Positions 1 through 7,380 of a stretch of DNA of 64,000 nt are shown piece after piece. Made by a program: the position numbers and the translations under genes. The stretch is from Burkholderiaceae bacterium (GTDB lineage: Bacteria > Pseudomonadota > Gammaproteobacteria > Burkholderiales > Burkholderiaceae_E): the NCBI GenBank assembly GCA_027493945.1, contig JAOSJU010000001.1, forward strand, positions 3,220,484 to 3,284,483. The letters are read 5' to 3'. The notes beneath the pieces are model-generated. The model worked only from the letters and a program-made list of their open reading frames with translations. It had not been told where the DNA came from and made no database searches. The number at the start of each line of letters is the position of its first letter. Positions within the stretch are counted from its first letter, which is position 1.

Positions 1-306
1 GACGGCGAGTCGCACGCGCAGTGGAAGGACGGCGTGTGGAGAGCCGTGATCTCGATCCCGCGCGCCCAGGAGGCGTTCAGCTTCGCGCGCGGCAAGACGG
101 TTCCGTTCGCCTTTGCCGCGTGGAACGGCGCGAGGCAGGAGCGCGGCGCCGAGAAGGCCGTCTCCACCTGGTACTTCCTCAGCCTGGAGCAGCCGACCAG
201 CACCGTGACCTGGCTCGCGCCAGTAGCCGTCGTCGCCGGAGTGTTCGCCGCGCAGATGGCGGGGCTGCGCAGGCTGCGCGAGCGCGCCGCGGGGCGGAGC
301 CACTGA
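1..306 (+). CDS. Gamma (heme b) subunit of a type II DMSO-reductase-family enzyme, 3' part
   Basis: Only the last 101 codons are inside the window; the start lies upstream. The frame reads from base 1 and carries the pattern WKDGVWR, then VPFAFAAWNGA and STWYFLSLE. I recognise this as the C-terminal half of the heme-b-binding gamma subunits of ethylbenzene dehydrogenase, chlorate, selenate and dimethylsulfide oxidoreductases. It ends in a hydrophobic stretch (WLAPVAVVAGVFAAQ) followed by Arg-rich residues, which looks like a C-terminal membrane anchor. In this family the gamma subunit passes electrons between the Fe-S beta subunit and a quinone or cytochrome partner on the periplasmic side. 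The catalytic alpha and beta genes should lie just upstream, outside the window, so the substrate cannot be told. The next gene starts 4 nt downstream. Confidence 0.7.
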   Translation, partial: DGESHAQWKDGVWRAVISIPRAQEAFSFARGKTVPFAFAAWNGARQERGAEKAVSTWYFLSLEQPTSTVTWLAPVAVVAGVFAAQMAGLRRLRERAAGRSH

Positions 307-309
307 CCC

Positions 310-1722
310 GTGTACGGTTCGATCTACCTGCCGCTGGACAATTCGCCACTGTCGCTGGCCGGGCTCGACCTCGCGATCGAGCTCGCCGGCGCGACCGGCG
401 CGCTTCTCACCGGCAGCCACGTCTATGCGGCGAGGCTGCACGACCGGCGCTTCCGCCAGATGGAGGGAGGCCTGCCGGAGGCGTACCGCAAGGAGGACAA
501 GCTCGTCGAGCAACGCGTGATCCACGACGACCTCATCACGCGCGGGCTCAGGGTCATCTCGGATTCCTACCTCGACGTGTTCTCGGAGCGCTGCACGCGC
601 GCCGGGATCGAGCACCGGCGCGTCGCGCTCGAGGGCAGGAACTGGCAGAAACTGGTCGAGGACATCGGCGCGTCGGGCGCGGACCTCGTGGTGATGGGCG
701 CACTCGGGCTGGGCGCGGTCGAATCGAGCGAGATCGGCAGCGTCTGCGAGCGCGTCGCGCGCCGCATCGATCGCGATCTGCTGGTCATGCGCACCGGCGA
801 AGGCGACGGCAAGGGCGCGATCGCCGTGGCGCTCGACGGCAGTCCGCAGTCGTTCGGCGGCCTGATGACGGCGATCGAACTGGGCAAGCGCCTCGGCCGG
901 CCGGTCGAGGCGGTCGCGGCATTCGACCCGCAGTTCCACTACGTTGCCTTCAACTCCATCGCGAAGGTCCTGTCTGCCGAGGCGGCGAGCGTGTTCCGCT
1001 TCAGGGAGCAGGAGCGGCTGCACGAGGAGATCATCGATTCGGGGCTGGCGAAGATCTACCAGGGCCACCTCGACGTCGCCGCCGGTCTGGCGCGCGAGGC
1101 GGGAACCGCGTTCACCACGCGGCTGCTGGCCGGCAAGGCCTTCGAGCAGTTGCTGCGCCACGCTGCCGAGACCCGACCCCGGCTGCTGGTGCTCGGTCGC
1201 GTCGGCGTGCACTCGGATGCGGCGATGGATCTGGGCAGCGTGACCGAGAACCTGCTGCGGCGTCTGCCGTGCAATCTGCTCATCTCCGCGCGAAGCTTCG
1301 AGCCGCCGGTGGAGAAAATCGCCGACGCGACCATCGCGTGGACCGAAGAAGCGGAGCAGCGCATGAGCCGCGTGCCGGAATTCGCGCGCGGCATGGCACG
1401 CAGCGCCATCCTGCGCCACGCGGCGCAGGATGGCCACACCGTAGTCACTTCGGATGTGATCGACGCAGTCATGGGCGCGATGCCCGGTGGTCGCTGCCCG
1501 TTCTCCGGAAAGACCGCGGCGCGGGAAGCGCCGGGTGGCGCAGAGGACATCCCGATCACGTGGGAACTGGCTGCGCTCGAGCGCCTGCTGAGCTTGCCGG
1601 AGGCCGTGCGCGAACACGCCAGGCTGCGAATCGAGAAGCTTGCGCGGCGCATGCAGCGTGCCAGCGTCGACGCCGAGGTCATCGAGGCCGCCTCGCACGC
1701 GGTGCACGAAATGCTCCGATAG
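310..1722 (+). CDS. Universal stress protein fused to a PCP_red domain
   Basis: This 470-residue protein starts at GTG 310, four bases after the upstream stop. Residues about 1-330 look like two tandem UspA-type folds: each begins with a hydrophobic strand and short acidic turn (IYLPLDNSP; IAVALDGSP) and ends in a strand plus glycine-rich nucleotide-loop region (VVMGALGLGAVESSEIGSV; LLVLGRVGVHSDAAMDLGS). Residues about 350-470 carry two helix pairs of the PCP_red family (first seen at the C terminus of light-independent protochlorophyllide reductase subunit B): PEFARGMARSAILRHAAQ with VVTSDVID, then VREHARLRIEKLARR. The section between holds a CPFSGKTAA segment. The placement in a respiratory molybdoenzyme cluster suggests a role in assembly or regulation of that enzyme, which is inference only. 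The next gene starts 3 nt after the stop. Confidence 0.65.
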   Translation: MYGSIYLPLDNSPLSLAGLDLAIELAGATGALLTGSHVYAARLHDRRFRQMEGGLPEAYRKEDKLVEQRVIHDDLITRGLRVISDSYLDVFSERCTRAGIEHRRVALEGRNWQKLVEDIGASGADLVVMGALGLGAVESSEIGSVCERVARRIDRDLLVMRTGEGDGKGAIAVALDGSPQSFGGLMTAIELGKRLGRPVEAVAAFDPQFHYVAFNSIAKVLSAEAASVFRFREQERLHEEIIDSGLAKIYQGHLDVAAGLAREAGTAFTTRLLAGKAFEQLLRHAAETRPRLLVLGRVGVHSDAAMDLGSVTENLLRRLPCNLLISARSFEPPVEKIADATIAWTEEAEQRMSRVPEFARGMARSAILRHAAQDGHTVVTSDVIDAVMGAMPGGRCPFSGKTAAREAPGGAEDIPITWELAALERLLSLPEAVREHARLRIEKLARRMQRASVDAEVIEAASHAVHEMLR

Positions 1723-1725
1723 CCG

Positions 1726-3001
1726 ATGTCGGCGCCACAACTCGTTTCCTGGAACCTCACGCGGCGCTGCAACCTCGCCTGCGGGCACTGTTATCTGGAC
1801 GCGGTGCAAAGGAAGAGCGAGGCGCCCGGAGAGCTCTCGACCGAGGCCGCGCTGCGCGTCATCGACGAGATCGCAGGGGCGGCTCCCGGCGCGATGCTCG
1901 TGCTGACCGGCGGAGAACCGCTGCTGCGAGCCGATCTCGTCGGCTCTGGTGACGCGGGCCGCAGCCGTCGGGCTGATGCCGGTGATCGGCACCAACGGCG
2001 TGCTGCTCGATGACGATCGTGCGGCGCAGCTTGCGCAGGCGGGCGCGGTGGGGGTCGGCGTGAGCCTGGATTCGGCAACGCCCGGGTTCCACGACCGGCT
2101 GCGAGGCAGGGCGGGAGCGTGGAGCGGTGCGCTGGCCGGCATGCGCGCCGCGCGCGTCGCCGGGCTTGCGGTGCAGGTGCAGGCAACGCTCCTCGCGGAG
2201 AACCGGCAGGAGCTCGCCGGCATCGCAGACCTGGCGCAGCAGGCCGGAGCGCTCGCACTCAACTTCTTCTTCCTGGTGTGCACCGGCCGCGGCGTCACCC
2301 AGACCGACATGCCGCAGCACATGTACGAGCGCACGCTGGCGCAGATCCTGGAGCTCCAGCGTGCGCGACCGCGGATGTTCATCCGGGCGCGCTGCGCGCC
2401 GTACGCCCGGCGGCTCCTCGGCCTGCGCGCGGGCGAGGCGCGCGACGGATACGAGGCGTGGTCGAGCGCCTGTCTGGCGGGGCGCGGTTACCTGCGCATC
2501 ACGCCACAGGGGCGCGTGACTCCGTGCCCCTACATCCCGGAAGTGGCCGGCGATCTGAACAGCGAGCGGCTGGCCACGATCTGGAGCACGAGCGTCGTCT
2601 TCGATCGTCTGCGAAACGGGACGCCGGCGGGCAAGTGCGGCGAGTGCGACTACCGCTACAGCTGCGGCGGCTGCCGCGCGCGCGCCGCGGCCGATTCCGG
2701 AGACCTCCTCGGCGAAGATCCGAAATGCGCCTACGTGAAGCCGGCGACGGCGCAGCCGGAACCTGCGCCGCCGGTGGCCGAGACGGACCAAGGCATCGGG
2801 TGGGAGCCGGCGGCAGGCGCGATGCTCGAGCGGATTCCGGCGTTCGTGCGCAAGCGGGTTCGCGCCGCCGTCGAGACGAAGGCCTGCGCTGCGGGCCTCG
2901 CGACGGTCACCGTGGAGTTCCTGCGCCTGCAGCGGCCGGCACGCGCTGCCTCGGCGTGGCTGCCGCCGGAAAGGCGGCCGGCACCGATAGTTCGGGAGTA
3001 G
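1726..3001 (+). CDS. NirJ-like radical SAM/SPASM protein with C-terminal PCP_red domain (apparent frameshift near 1943)
   Basis: The N-terminal frame (from ATG 1726) carries the radical SAM cluster motif CNLACGHCY and the GGEPLLR motif. At about 1942-1943 the frame breaks; removing one G of the GG pair joins it to the second frame, which continues with IGTNG, VGVSLDS and a GAWSGAL segment. The SPASM region has CAPY, CPYIPEVAGDL and CGECDYRYSCGGCRARA, as in heme d1/heme biosynthesis enzymes NirJ, AhbC and AhbD. After about residue 355 comes a PCP_red-like tail (IPAFVRKRVRAAVETKA). About 425 residues when joined. NirJ acts on propionate side chains during heme d1 synthesis, and nirS is present at 43 kb, but no other d1 synthesis gene is in the window, so this could be a separate NirJ-like maturase tied to the upstream molybdoenzyme. 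I regard the frameshift as a likely consensus error. Confidence 0.65.
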
Positions 3002-3092
3002 CACGCGGCGTCTCCGCGAGCGGCGCACCGCCGCCTGGCGGGCCATCGGCGCCTGCGGCAGCCGACAATCACGCGTCTGCCGGGCATCCGGG

Positions 3093-3346
3093 ATCCAGCG
3101 GGAGCGCAAGGCCTGCTACGACATCCTGGAGAGGACCCAGAAGCGGTCGATGGACGTCACCGAGTGGCTCGCCTGGTTCCTCGACACCCTGCATCGCGCT
3201 GTCGATCAGGCACAGCACACGCTCGACACCGTGCTGTCCAAGGCTCGCTTCTGGCAGCGTTGGGCGACTACGCCGCTGAACGAACGACAGGTGAAGCTGC
3301 TCAGCCGACTGCTCGATGGCTTCGAGGGCAAGCTCACCAGCGGCGA
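3093..3346 (+). pseudogene. Fic-family protein remnant (C-terminal middle part)
   Basis: The frame gives IQRERKACYDILERTQK, then DVTEWLAWFLDTLHRA, then ARFWQRWATTPLNERQ and LLDGFEGKLTS. This is the helical segment that follows the catalytic core in the DUF4172/Fic family proteins common in proteobacteria. The HPFxxGNGR catalytic motif and the whole N-terminal half are absent, and after LTS the frame runs into the antisense of the HTH gene, where the family usually continues with a winged-helix end. It is therefore a fragment without catalytic capacity. The 3' end meets the converging HTH gene at 3334. Confidence 0.6.
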
Positions 3347-3795
3347 CGGAGCCATTCTTCTGCCTGGCCGGCGGCGAAATGCGCCCGCAACTGGCGCTTT
3401 CCAACGCCTCGCAGGGAAGCCAACTTCGCCAGCTGATCCCGCCCCGACTTCGTCACGCCGCGCTCCCAGTTGTAGATCGTCTGGGCAGACACGCCCATCA
3501 TCTTCGCGAGGTCGGCAGCGGAGAGACCAAGGCGCTTGCGAGTCGAAACCAGCCCTTTGGGGATGAACCGAATCCGTTTCGATTCTGCTGGACCCTGCGG
3601 CGCCGCCCCGGCATTTCGCACTTGTCTCTCCAGTGCGATCACCTGCCGCTTCAAGGTGGCAACCTGGCCCTTCAGGTTCGCGATCTCCCGATGGTGATGA
3701 GCCGTCAGTCTTTTCGACTTCTCCTGCTCTGCTCGGACTTCCTTTCGGGCGAGACGAGTGATCTCTTCCTCGAGGACCTTGGCGATATTCGGCAT
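3334..3795 (-). CDS. Small XRE-type helix-turn-helix protein with N-terminal coiled coil
   Basis: I start this 153-residue protein at MPNIAKVLEEE (3795) because the preceding codons look non-coding. Residues about 5-75 are rich in Lys, Glu and Leu heptads (LEEEITRLARKEVRAEQ, IANLKGQVATLKRQVIALERQV), predicting a coiled coil. Residues about 90-145 are an XRE/Cro HTH: RKRLGLSAADLAKMMGVS then AQTIYNWERG. Similar short coiled-coil/HTH proteins are widespread in Burkholderiales and have no settled role. The last residues (EEWLRRRW) overlap the Fic remnant and may be new sequence created at the junction. No adjacent partner on the same strand is seen. Confidence 0.65.
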   Translation of the reverse strand: MPNIAKVLEEEITRLARKEVRAEQEKSKRLTAHHHREIANLKGQVATLKRQVIALERQVRNAGAAPQGPAESKRIRFIPKGLVSTRKRLGLSAADLAKMMGVSAQTIYNWERGVTKSGRDQLAKLASLRGVGKRQLRAHFAAGQAEEWLRRRW

Positions 3796-4646
3796 GAATG
3801 CACCTGTGACGTTGCGTCGGGCGATTATGTGCGCCCTGGCGCGCCGGTCGCAATCGCTGTGCTCCTCATGTCGCCCGTGAAGATGACGCAGATGCATTTG
3901 GCCGAAGGAGCGCCCTGGCCGTCACGAAGAACAGCCCGATGATGCCTGCCAGAAAAGTCCACTTGCGAATGTCTACCGGTCAGGGGAGCTTACGGGCTCA
4001 TTCCGTTCCTCTGGAAACGCTCCAAAATCAGACTGTATTCCGGGCTGTCGCCCATGGTGCTCGACGGCACGGCGGGCGAGGTGAACCCAACCGTCGGAGA
4101 ATTGCAGACGAGGGCGTGTTCACACTACGATCGTCCCCGCGTGAGTCCGAAAAAAGCGCGCAATCAAGGCGCAAAGCGCAGCCGTGGCGGGGCCACGGCG
4201 AGCATTTGCAACGCGGAGTGCGCGCTTTTTTCGCACTCACCCTCCGGGCCGGGGCCTGCCGGGCCGCCAAACGAGGCGCCGGCGACGCGCGTGGCGGTGC
4301 CACGCAAGGAGCCGGCAACGAAGTGTGGCGGCCCGGCAGGCCCCGGCGCGGGGACGATCGTAGTGTGAACACGCCCTCGTATGGTCGCAACTGTCAAGAG
4401 TAATCAGGTCCTGGGTTTGCAGATCGATGGGGTGATGCGACTCGGACGATGCAGCGACGATGAATCAGACTCGTATGCGTGGGTTGGGTACCACATTTCA
4501 CCGATTCGTCGCGTGGGCTGCCTCGGTCTAGCATCGCGGGTCAGTCTTTGCAGAGTGCCGCTATAGGGCGGGCGAGGGTTTCCACGATCGTGGTCCGGAT
4601 CGCATCGCCGCATCGATCTACGTGGTTCATGTCGTGTCCTCCTGTA
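3796..4646. other. 851-bp gene-free stretch left of the IS110 transposase
   Basis: I find no convincing coding region here on either strand. It contains the nested inverted-repeat element at 4108-4380 (separate entry). The 266 bases between that element and the transposase stop include a 12-bp palindrome, CCACGATCGTGG, near 4580. Part of the stretch next to the transposase may be the downstream non-coding end of the IS110 element, but I cannot place the boundary. Confidence 0.6.
4108..4380. repeat. 273-bp nested inverted-repeat element (MITE-like, two hairpin arms)
   Basis: Outer arms 4108-4141 and 4347-4380 are perfect 34-bp inverted repeats. Inside are two more palindromic arms. Arm 1 pairs 4142-4161 with 4220-4239 (one mismatch) around a smaller hairpin, GCCGTGGC-N3-GCCACGGC. 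Arm 2 pairs 4248-4269 with 4326-4347 (22 bp, perfect) around a GCGTGGC/GCCACGC hairpin. The whole unit could fold as a three-way junction in RNA or a cruciform in DNA. No ORF and no clear target-site duplication is visible. It resembles a non-autonomous transposable element. Confidence 0.7.
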
Positions 4647-5756
4647 TCACTGAGGCTGGGCGCCGCTGGCTTGCGCAATCGCCCAGACGAAGCCGGCGAG
4701 TTCGCGCGCCACCGCCACGCACACCTTGTTGTGGTGTACGCCCCTGCCGTTCAATCGTGCGTAGCGCCCGCTCAGCCGCAGCTGTGCCTTCCAGGCGATG
4801 GACTTGATCGGTTCGGCCAGGCTCTCCTGGCGCGCCTGCGCGGCGCGTCCGATGCGCGGGGTAAACCGATAGTTCCACGCTGCCTCGGTGAGCAATCGTC
4901 GTGCATGCGCGTTGCCGGTCTTGGTGATCGAGCCCTTGCGGACACGATCCCCGCTGGATTGTTCCGAGGGCACCAACCCCAGGTAGGCCATCAGCTTGCG
5001 CGGGTGATCGAAGCGCGCGATGTCTCCGATCTCGGCCACCAACCCGATCGCCGAGACCACGTCGATGCCGCGCAGCGCCTGCAACGCCTGCACCACCGAC
5101 TCGAAGCGCCAACCCGCCACCGAGGCGCTCAGTGCCTTGGTCAGCCGCTGCAGGCGCTGGTCGGCCGCCTGCACCGCGAGGTGGTACTCGGTGAACGCCA
5201 CCTGGCTGCTCGCATCGCCGAAGTTCAATTCTCCGAGCCAACGGTAGAACGACCTCGTCCAGGCGGTCTTGCCGTTGTAGCGGGTCTCGTGGCGCAACAG
5301 GAACGCCTTGAGCTGGTGACGGGCCTGCGTGCGCGCGTTCACCGCGTCTTCGCGCGCCCGCGACAGGTCGCGGATCGCTTCGTCGCCTCGGTCCGGAATC
5401 CACACCGCGCGCAACTCGCCCGCACGCGAGAGCTCGGCCAGGCGCAGGCAGTCACGCCGGTCGGTCTTGACACGATCGCCCGCGCGCCGCGGGATCAGCG
5501 ACGGGGCGATGACCTCGCAGCGGTAGCCCCTGGCCGAGAGCGCGCGCTGCAGCCCGTAACCGGTCGGCCCCGCCTCGTAGACCACGTGCACCGTATCGGG
5601 TGCACCCAGCCGCGCCAGCGCCTTGAGCAGCTTGGGCACGTCGTGGGCGATCTGCCCGATCAGCCGCCCCGGGCTTCGGCCCGCTTCAGCCACCGCGATG
5701 GCGATCGAATCCTTGTGCACGTCCAGTCCGACGTAAACCTTGATAACCTGTTCCAT
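4647..5756 (-). CDS. IS110-family transposase/recombinase
   Basis: This 369-residue protein begins MEQVIKVYVGLDVHKDS, the RuvC-like DEDD nuclease start typical of IS110 (first Asp in GLDVHK). Further elements are VVYEAGPTGYGL, VKTDRRDCLRLAEL (Lys-Thr-Asp-x-x-Asp block) and, in the C-terminal transposase_20 region, LRGIDVVSAIGLVAEIGDI, YLGLVPSEQSSG and GSITKTGNAHARRLLTEAAW, which includes the conserved Ser region. Length is normal for the family and no lesion is visible. A GGAGA ribosome site lies 7 nt before ATG, and it is inside one arm of an 11-bp inverted repeat (see 5757-5846). Known IS110 enzymes recombine DNA guided by a bridge RNA made from a non-coding end. Confidence 0.92.
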   Translation of the reverse strand: MEQVIKVYVGLDVHKDSIAIAVAEAGRSPGRLIGQIAHDVPKLLKALARLGAPDTVHVVYEAGPTGYGLQRALSARGYRCEVIAPSLIPRRAGDRVKTDRRDCLRLAELSRAGELRAVWIPDRGDEAIRDLSRAREDAVNARTQARHQLKAFLLRHETRYNGKTAWTRSFYRWLGELNFGDASSQVAFTEYHLAVQAADQRLQRLTKALSASVAGWRFESVVQALQALRGIDVVSAIGLVAEIGDIARFDHPRKLMAYLGLVPSEQSSGDRVRKGSITKTGNAHARRLLTEAAWNYRFTPRIGRAAQARQESLAEPIKSIAWKAQLRLSGRYARLNGRGVHHNKVCVAVARELAGFVWAIAQASGAQPQ

Positions 5757-5846
5757 GGCCGGTCTCCGTTACGTTTGCCGATGACTCGTTCTCGACATGT
5801 AGCTCGGCGCGGCTCGCCGCGCAACCTACGACTCAGGAGACCGGCC
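5757..5846 (-). promoter_or_regulatory. Upstream region of the transposase with an 11-bp inverted repeat covering its ribosome site
   Basis: GGCCGGTCTCC at 5757-5767 is a perfect inverted match to GGAGACCGGCC at 5836-5846. On the minus strand the Shine-Dalgarno GGAGA lies in the arm next to the transposase start. A transcript entering from the right (the metallo-hydrolase gene is transcribed toward the IS) would contain both arms and could bury the ribosome site, while a transcript starting inside the 68-nt loop would not. The same 90 bases could also be part of a structured RNA. Confidence 0.45.
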
Positions 5847-5881
5847 GCCCGCAATGACGCGGGCGACCATGGTGTCTAGAA
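5846..5881. repeat. Partial copy of the 48-bp palindrome, at the IS edge and gene 3' end
   Basis: These 36 bases are identical to 40489-40524. Here the outer left arm is missing because the IS110 element abuts it. In both copies the TAG stop codon of the minus-strand gene (metallo-hydrolase here, TonB receptor at 40.5 kb) lies inside the arm, so the repeat begins exactly at a gene's 3' end in both places. Confidence 0.75.
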
Positions 5882-6802
5882 GTTGTCGGCCTCGACTTGC
5901 AGCCAGACCTTGTTGATGTTGCCGCCCATCATGTCGTCGTACCGGCCAAGACTCTGCCACCTCGTCAAATCCAGTCTTTTGCGCACATCCGACTCTGCGC
6001 CACCGGACTTGTAGACTTCCTCGACGACCCTGTAGAAATCCCCGATCAGGGTCCGGAATTCGGTGACATCGCGAGGCTGCATCAGCGGGCCGTGGCCGGG
6101 CATGACGACTCGCAAGGGCAGCTTCAGGAGATCGTCCACTACCCCGATCCATTTCTTGAGATTCCCGTCCATGAAATTCGGATTGATGGTGTGCACGAGG
6201 ATATCGCCAGACGCAAGAACACCGTCTTCCGGTAGCCACACCATCATGTCCCCTGTGCTATGCGCTGTCTCTGTCGCGATCAGCTCCAGCCTTACCCCTT
6301 CGATTTCCATCGCCTGGCGCGACTTCGACGGAATCCTTGTCTGGGGCACGACTGGTATCGTGTCGCCGAGATTCAAGCCGGTACGACGCGACATCCAGGA
6401 CACCATGCCGCGGCCGTTCTCCTCGATCCGCTTTGCGCAGGAATCGGAGGAAATCACTCGCACGCCGGGAAAGGCGACCAGACCGAGATGGTGGTCCGCG
6501 TGGTGATGCGTAACAACAACGTGGGTGACCGGTTTGGACGTCACCGTCTTGATCGCCTGGCCGATGTGCTCGGCCACGGTCTTGTGGGAACCTGCATCGA
6601 CCAGTACGACGCCCTCGTTTCCGATGATGACGAGGTTGTTGTTCATGTAGCCGCCATTCTGCTTGTTCGGCGAATCAGTCGGGCCTAGCAGTGCATAGAC
6701 ACGGTCGTTGATCTTCTGCACCTTCACATCCGCGAACGGCGCGGCGGTCGCGACTGCGGCAAGCACGAGAAGTGCGAGAAGGACGCCAAGACGCTTCATA
6801 CC
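5876..6802 (-). CDS. Exported metallo-beta-lactamase-fold hydrolase
   Basis: I start at the ATG of MKRLGVLLALLVL (6802), preceded by GGGGATGGG and giving a clean signal peptide ending near ATAAP; an upstream in-frame ATG at 6850 would add 16 unlikely residues. The mature part has the MBL core: VLVDAGS, then the zinc motif THHHADHH (HxHxDH), ETAHSTGDMMVW with the next His ligand, LASGDILVH and a PGHGP loop for the last His. About 308 residues. Substrate is unknown; members of this branch occur beside quinoprotein and sulfur-oxidation genes, but nothing here supports such a role. The codons and base composition look less GC-rich than the core genes, fitting an acquired gene. The TAG stop lies in the repeated palindrome. 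Confidence 0.75.
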   Translation of the reverse strand, partial: GMKRLGVLLALLVLAAVATAAPFADVKVQKINDRVYALLGPTDSPNKQNGGYMNNNLVIIGNEGVVLVDAGSHKTVAEHIGQAIKTVTSKPVTHVVVTHHHADHHLGLVAFPGVRVISSDSCAKRIEENGRGMVSWMSRRTGLNLGDTIPVVPQTRIPSKSRQAMEIEGVRLELIATETAHSTGDMMVWLPEDGVLASGDILVHTINPNFMDGNLKKWIGVVDDLLKLPLRVVMPGHGPLMQPRDVTEFRTLIGDFYRVVEEVYKSGGAESDVRKRLDLTRWQSLGRYDDMMGGNINKVWLQVEADNF

Positions 6803-6955
6803 CATCCCCGCGTGGTTCACGATCATTGACAAGACTGCCTGCATCGACACCCGAGCCGGAAGCGAATCGACAGTGGTCGTGTCTTGTCGATCTCGCGAGT
6901 AAACACAGCCGGCAGTGTTCGCGCCGATCGGCGATCTGCACTGCCGGGCGATACG

Positions 6956-7234
6956 CTACTTCTGCTGAAGGCCGGACAGCACGGCGCCGAGTTGTTCATC
7001 GGTGAGCACCGGCTGCACGTGGAGTTCCATCACGTCGTTCCACTGCAACTGCCAACCTGCAACGGCCGCCACGCTATCCGCCTCGTAGATCGACACCCCC
7101 TCTCCGCTCGCGAGGTCGTGCCAACGACCAATGAGCTCGACGCCTTTCGGTGGCCTGCCGCCGGTCTGCGCGAATCGCTGGATTGCTGCGTCGCGGCTTC
7201 CCGGCAGGATCTGGTAATGCGACATGAACAACAT
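6956..7234 (-). CDS. DUF3303-like small protein
   Basis: This 92-residue protein starts at ATG 7234 behind a good AAGGAG site. MLFMSHYQILPGSRDAAIQRF, GRWHDLASGEGVSIYEAD and WQLQWNDVMELHVQPVLTDEQ follow the pattern of the DUF3303 family, ferredoxin-like alpha/beta monomers of unknown role. No signal peptide or membrane segment is present. It shares orientation with its neighbours but is separated from them by over 100 bases. Confidence 0.6.
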   Translation of the reverse strand: MLFMSHYQILPGSRDAAIQRFAQTGGRPPKGVELIGRWHDLASGEGVSIYEADSVAAVAGWQLQWNDVMELHVQPVLTDEQLGAVLSGLQQK

Positions 7235-7380
7235 GATGTGCTCCTTGATGGTTCGGTGGCATCAATCGAGTAGCGCGCGTGGGCGGCTCACGCGCGCCAC
7301 GGAGAATCGCTAAGGCCTTCGATCCAAGGGATTTCCGCCCGGCGCAGGTTGCCTGACTGAACGCAGGACAAGGCTGCGTT

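Larger units (their letters stand above)
4647..5846 (-). mobile_element. IS110-family insertion sequence (left limit uncertain)
   Basis: The element is defined by its transposase and by the right-hand junction. From 5846 rightward the sequence matches a 48-bp palindrome found intact at 40475-40522, so the insertion appears to sit inside a copy of that palindrome, with its outer edge at about 5845. IS110-family elements lack classical terminal inverted repeats and often target palindromes. The other half of the palindrome is not found on the left, so the element is either longer than drawn (extending left of 4647) or the left flank has been rearranged. Confidence 0.6.

Noticed and set aside
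1940..1950. Programmed ribosomal frameshifting in the radical SAM gene
   Set aside because: No slippery heptamer or downstream structure is evident, and similar single-base breaks occur in many unrelated genes of this window.
4479..5879. A 466-codon open frame antisense to the IS110 transposase
   Set aside because: The transposase is full length with all family motifs; the antisense frame has no recognisable content.
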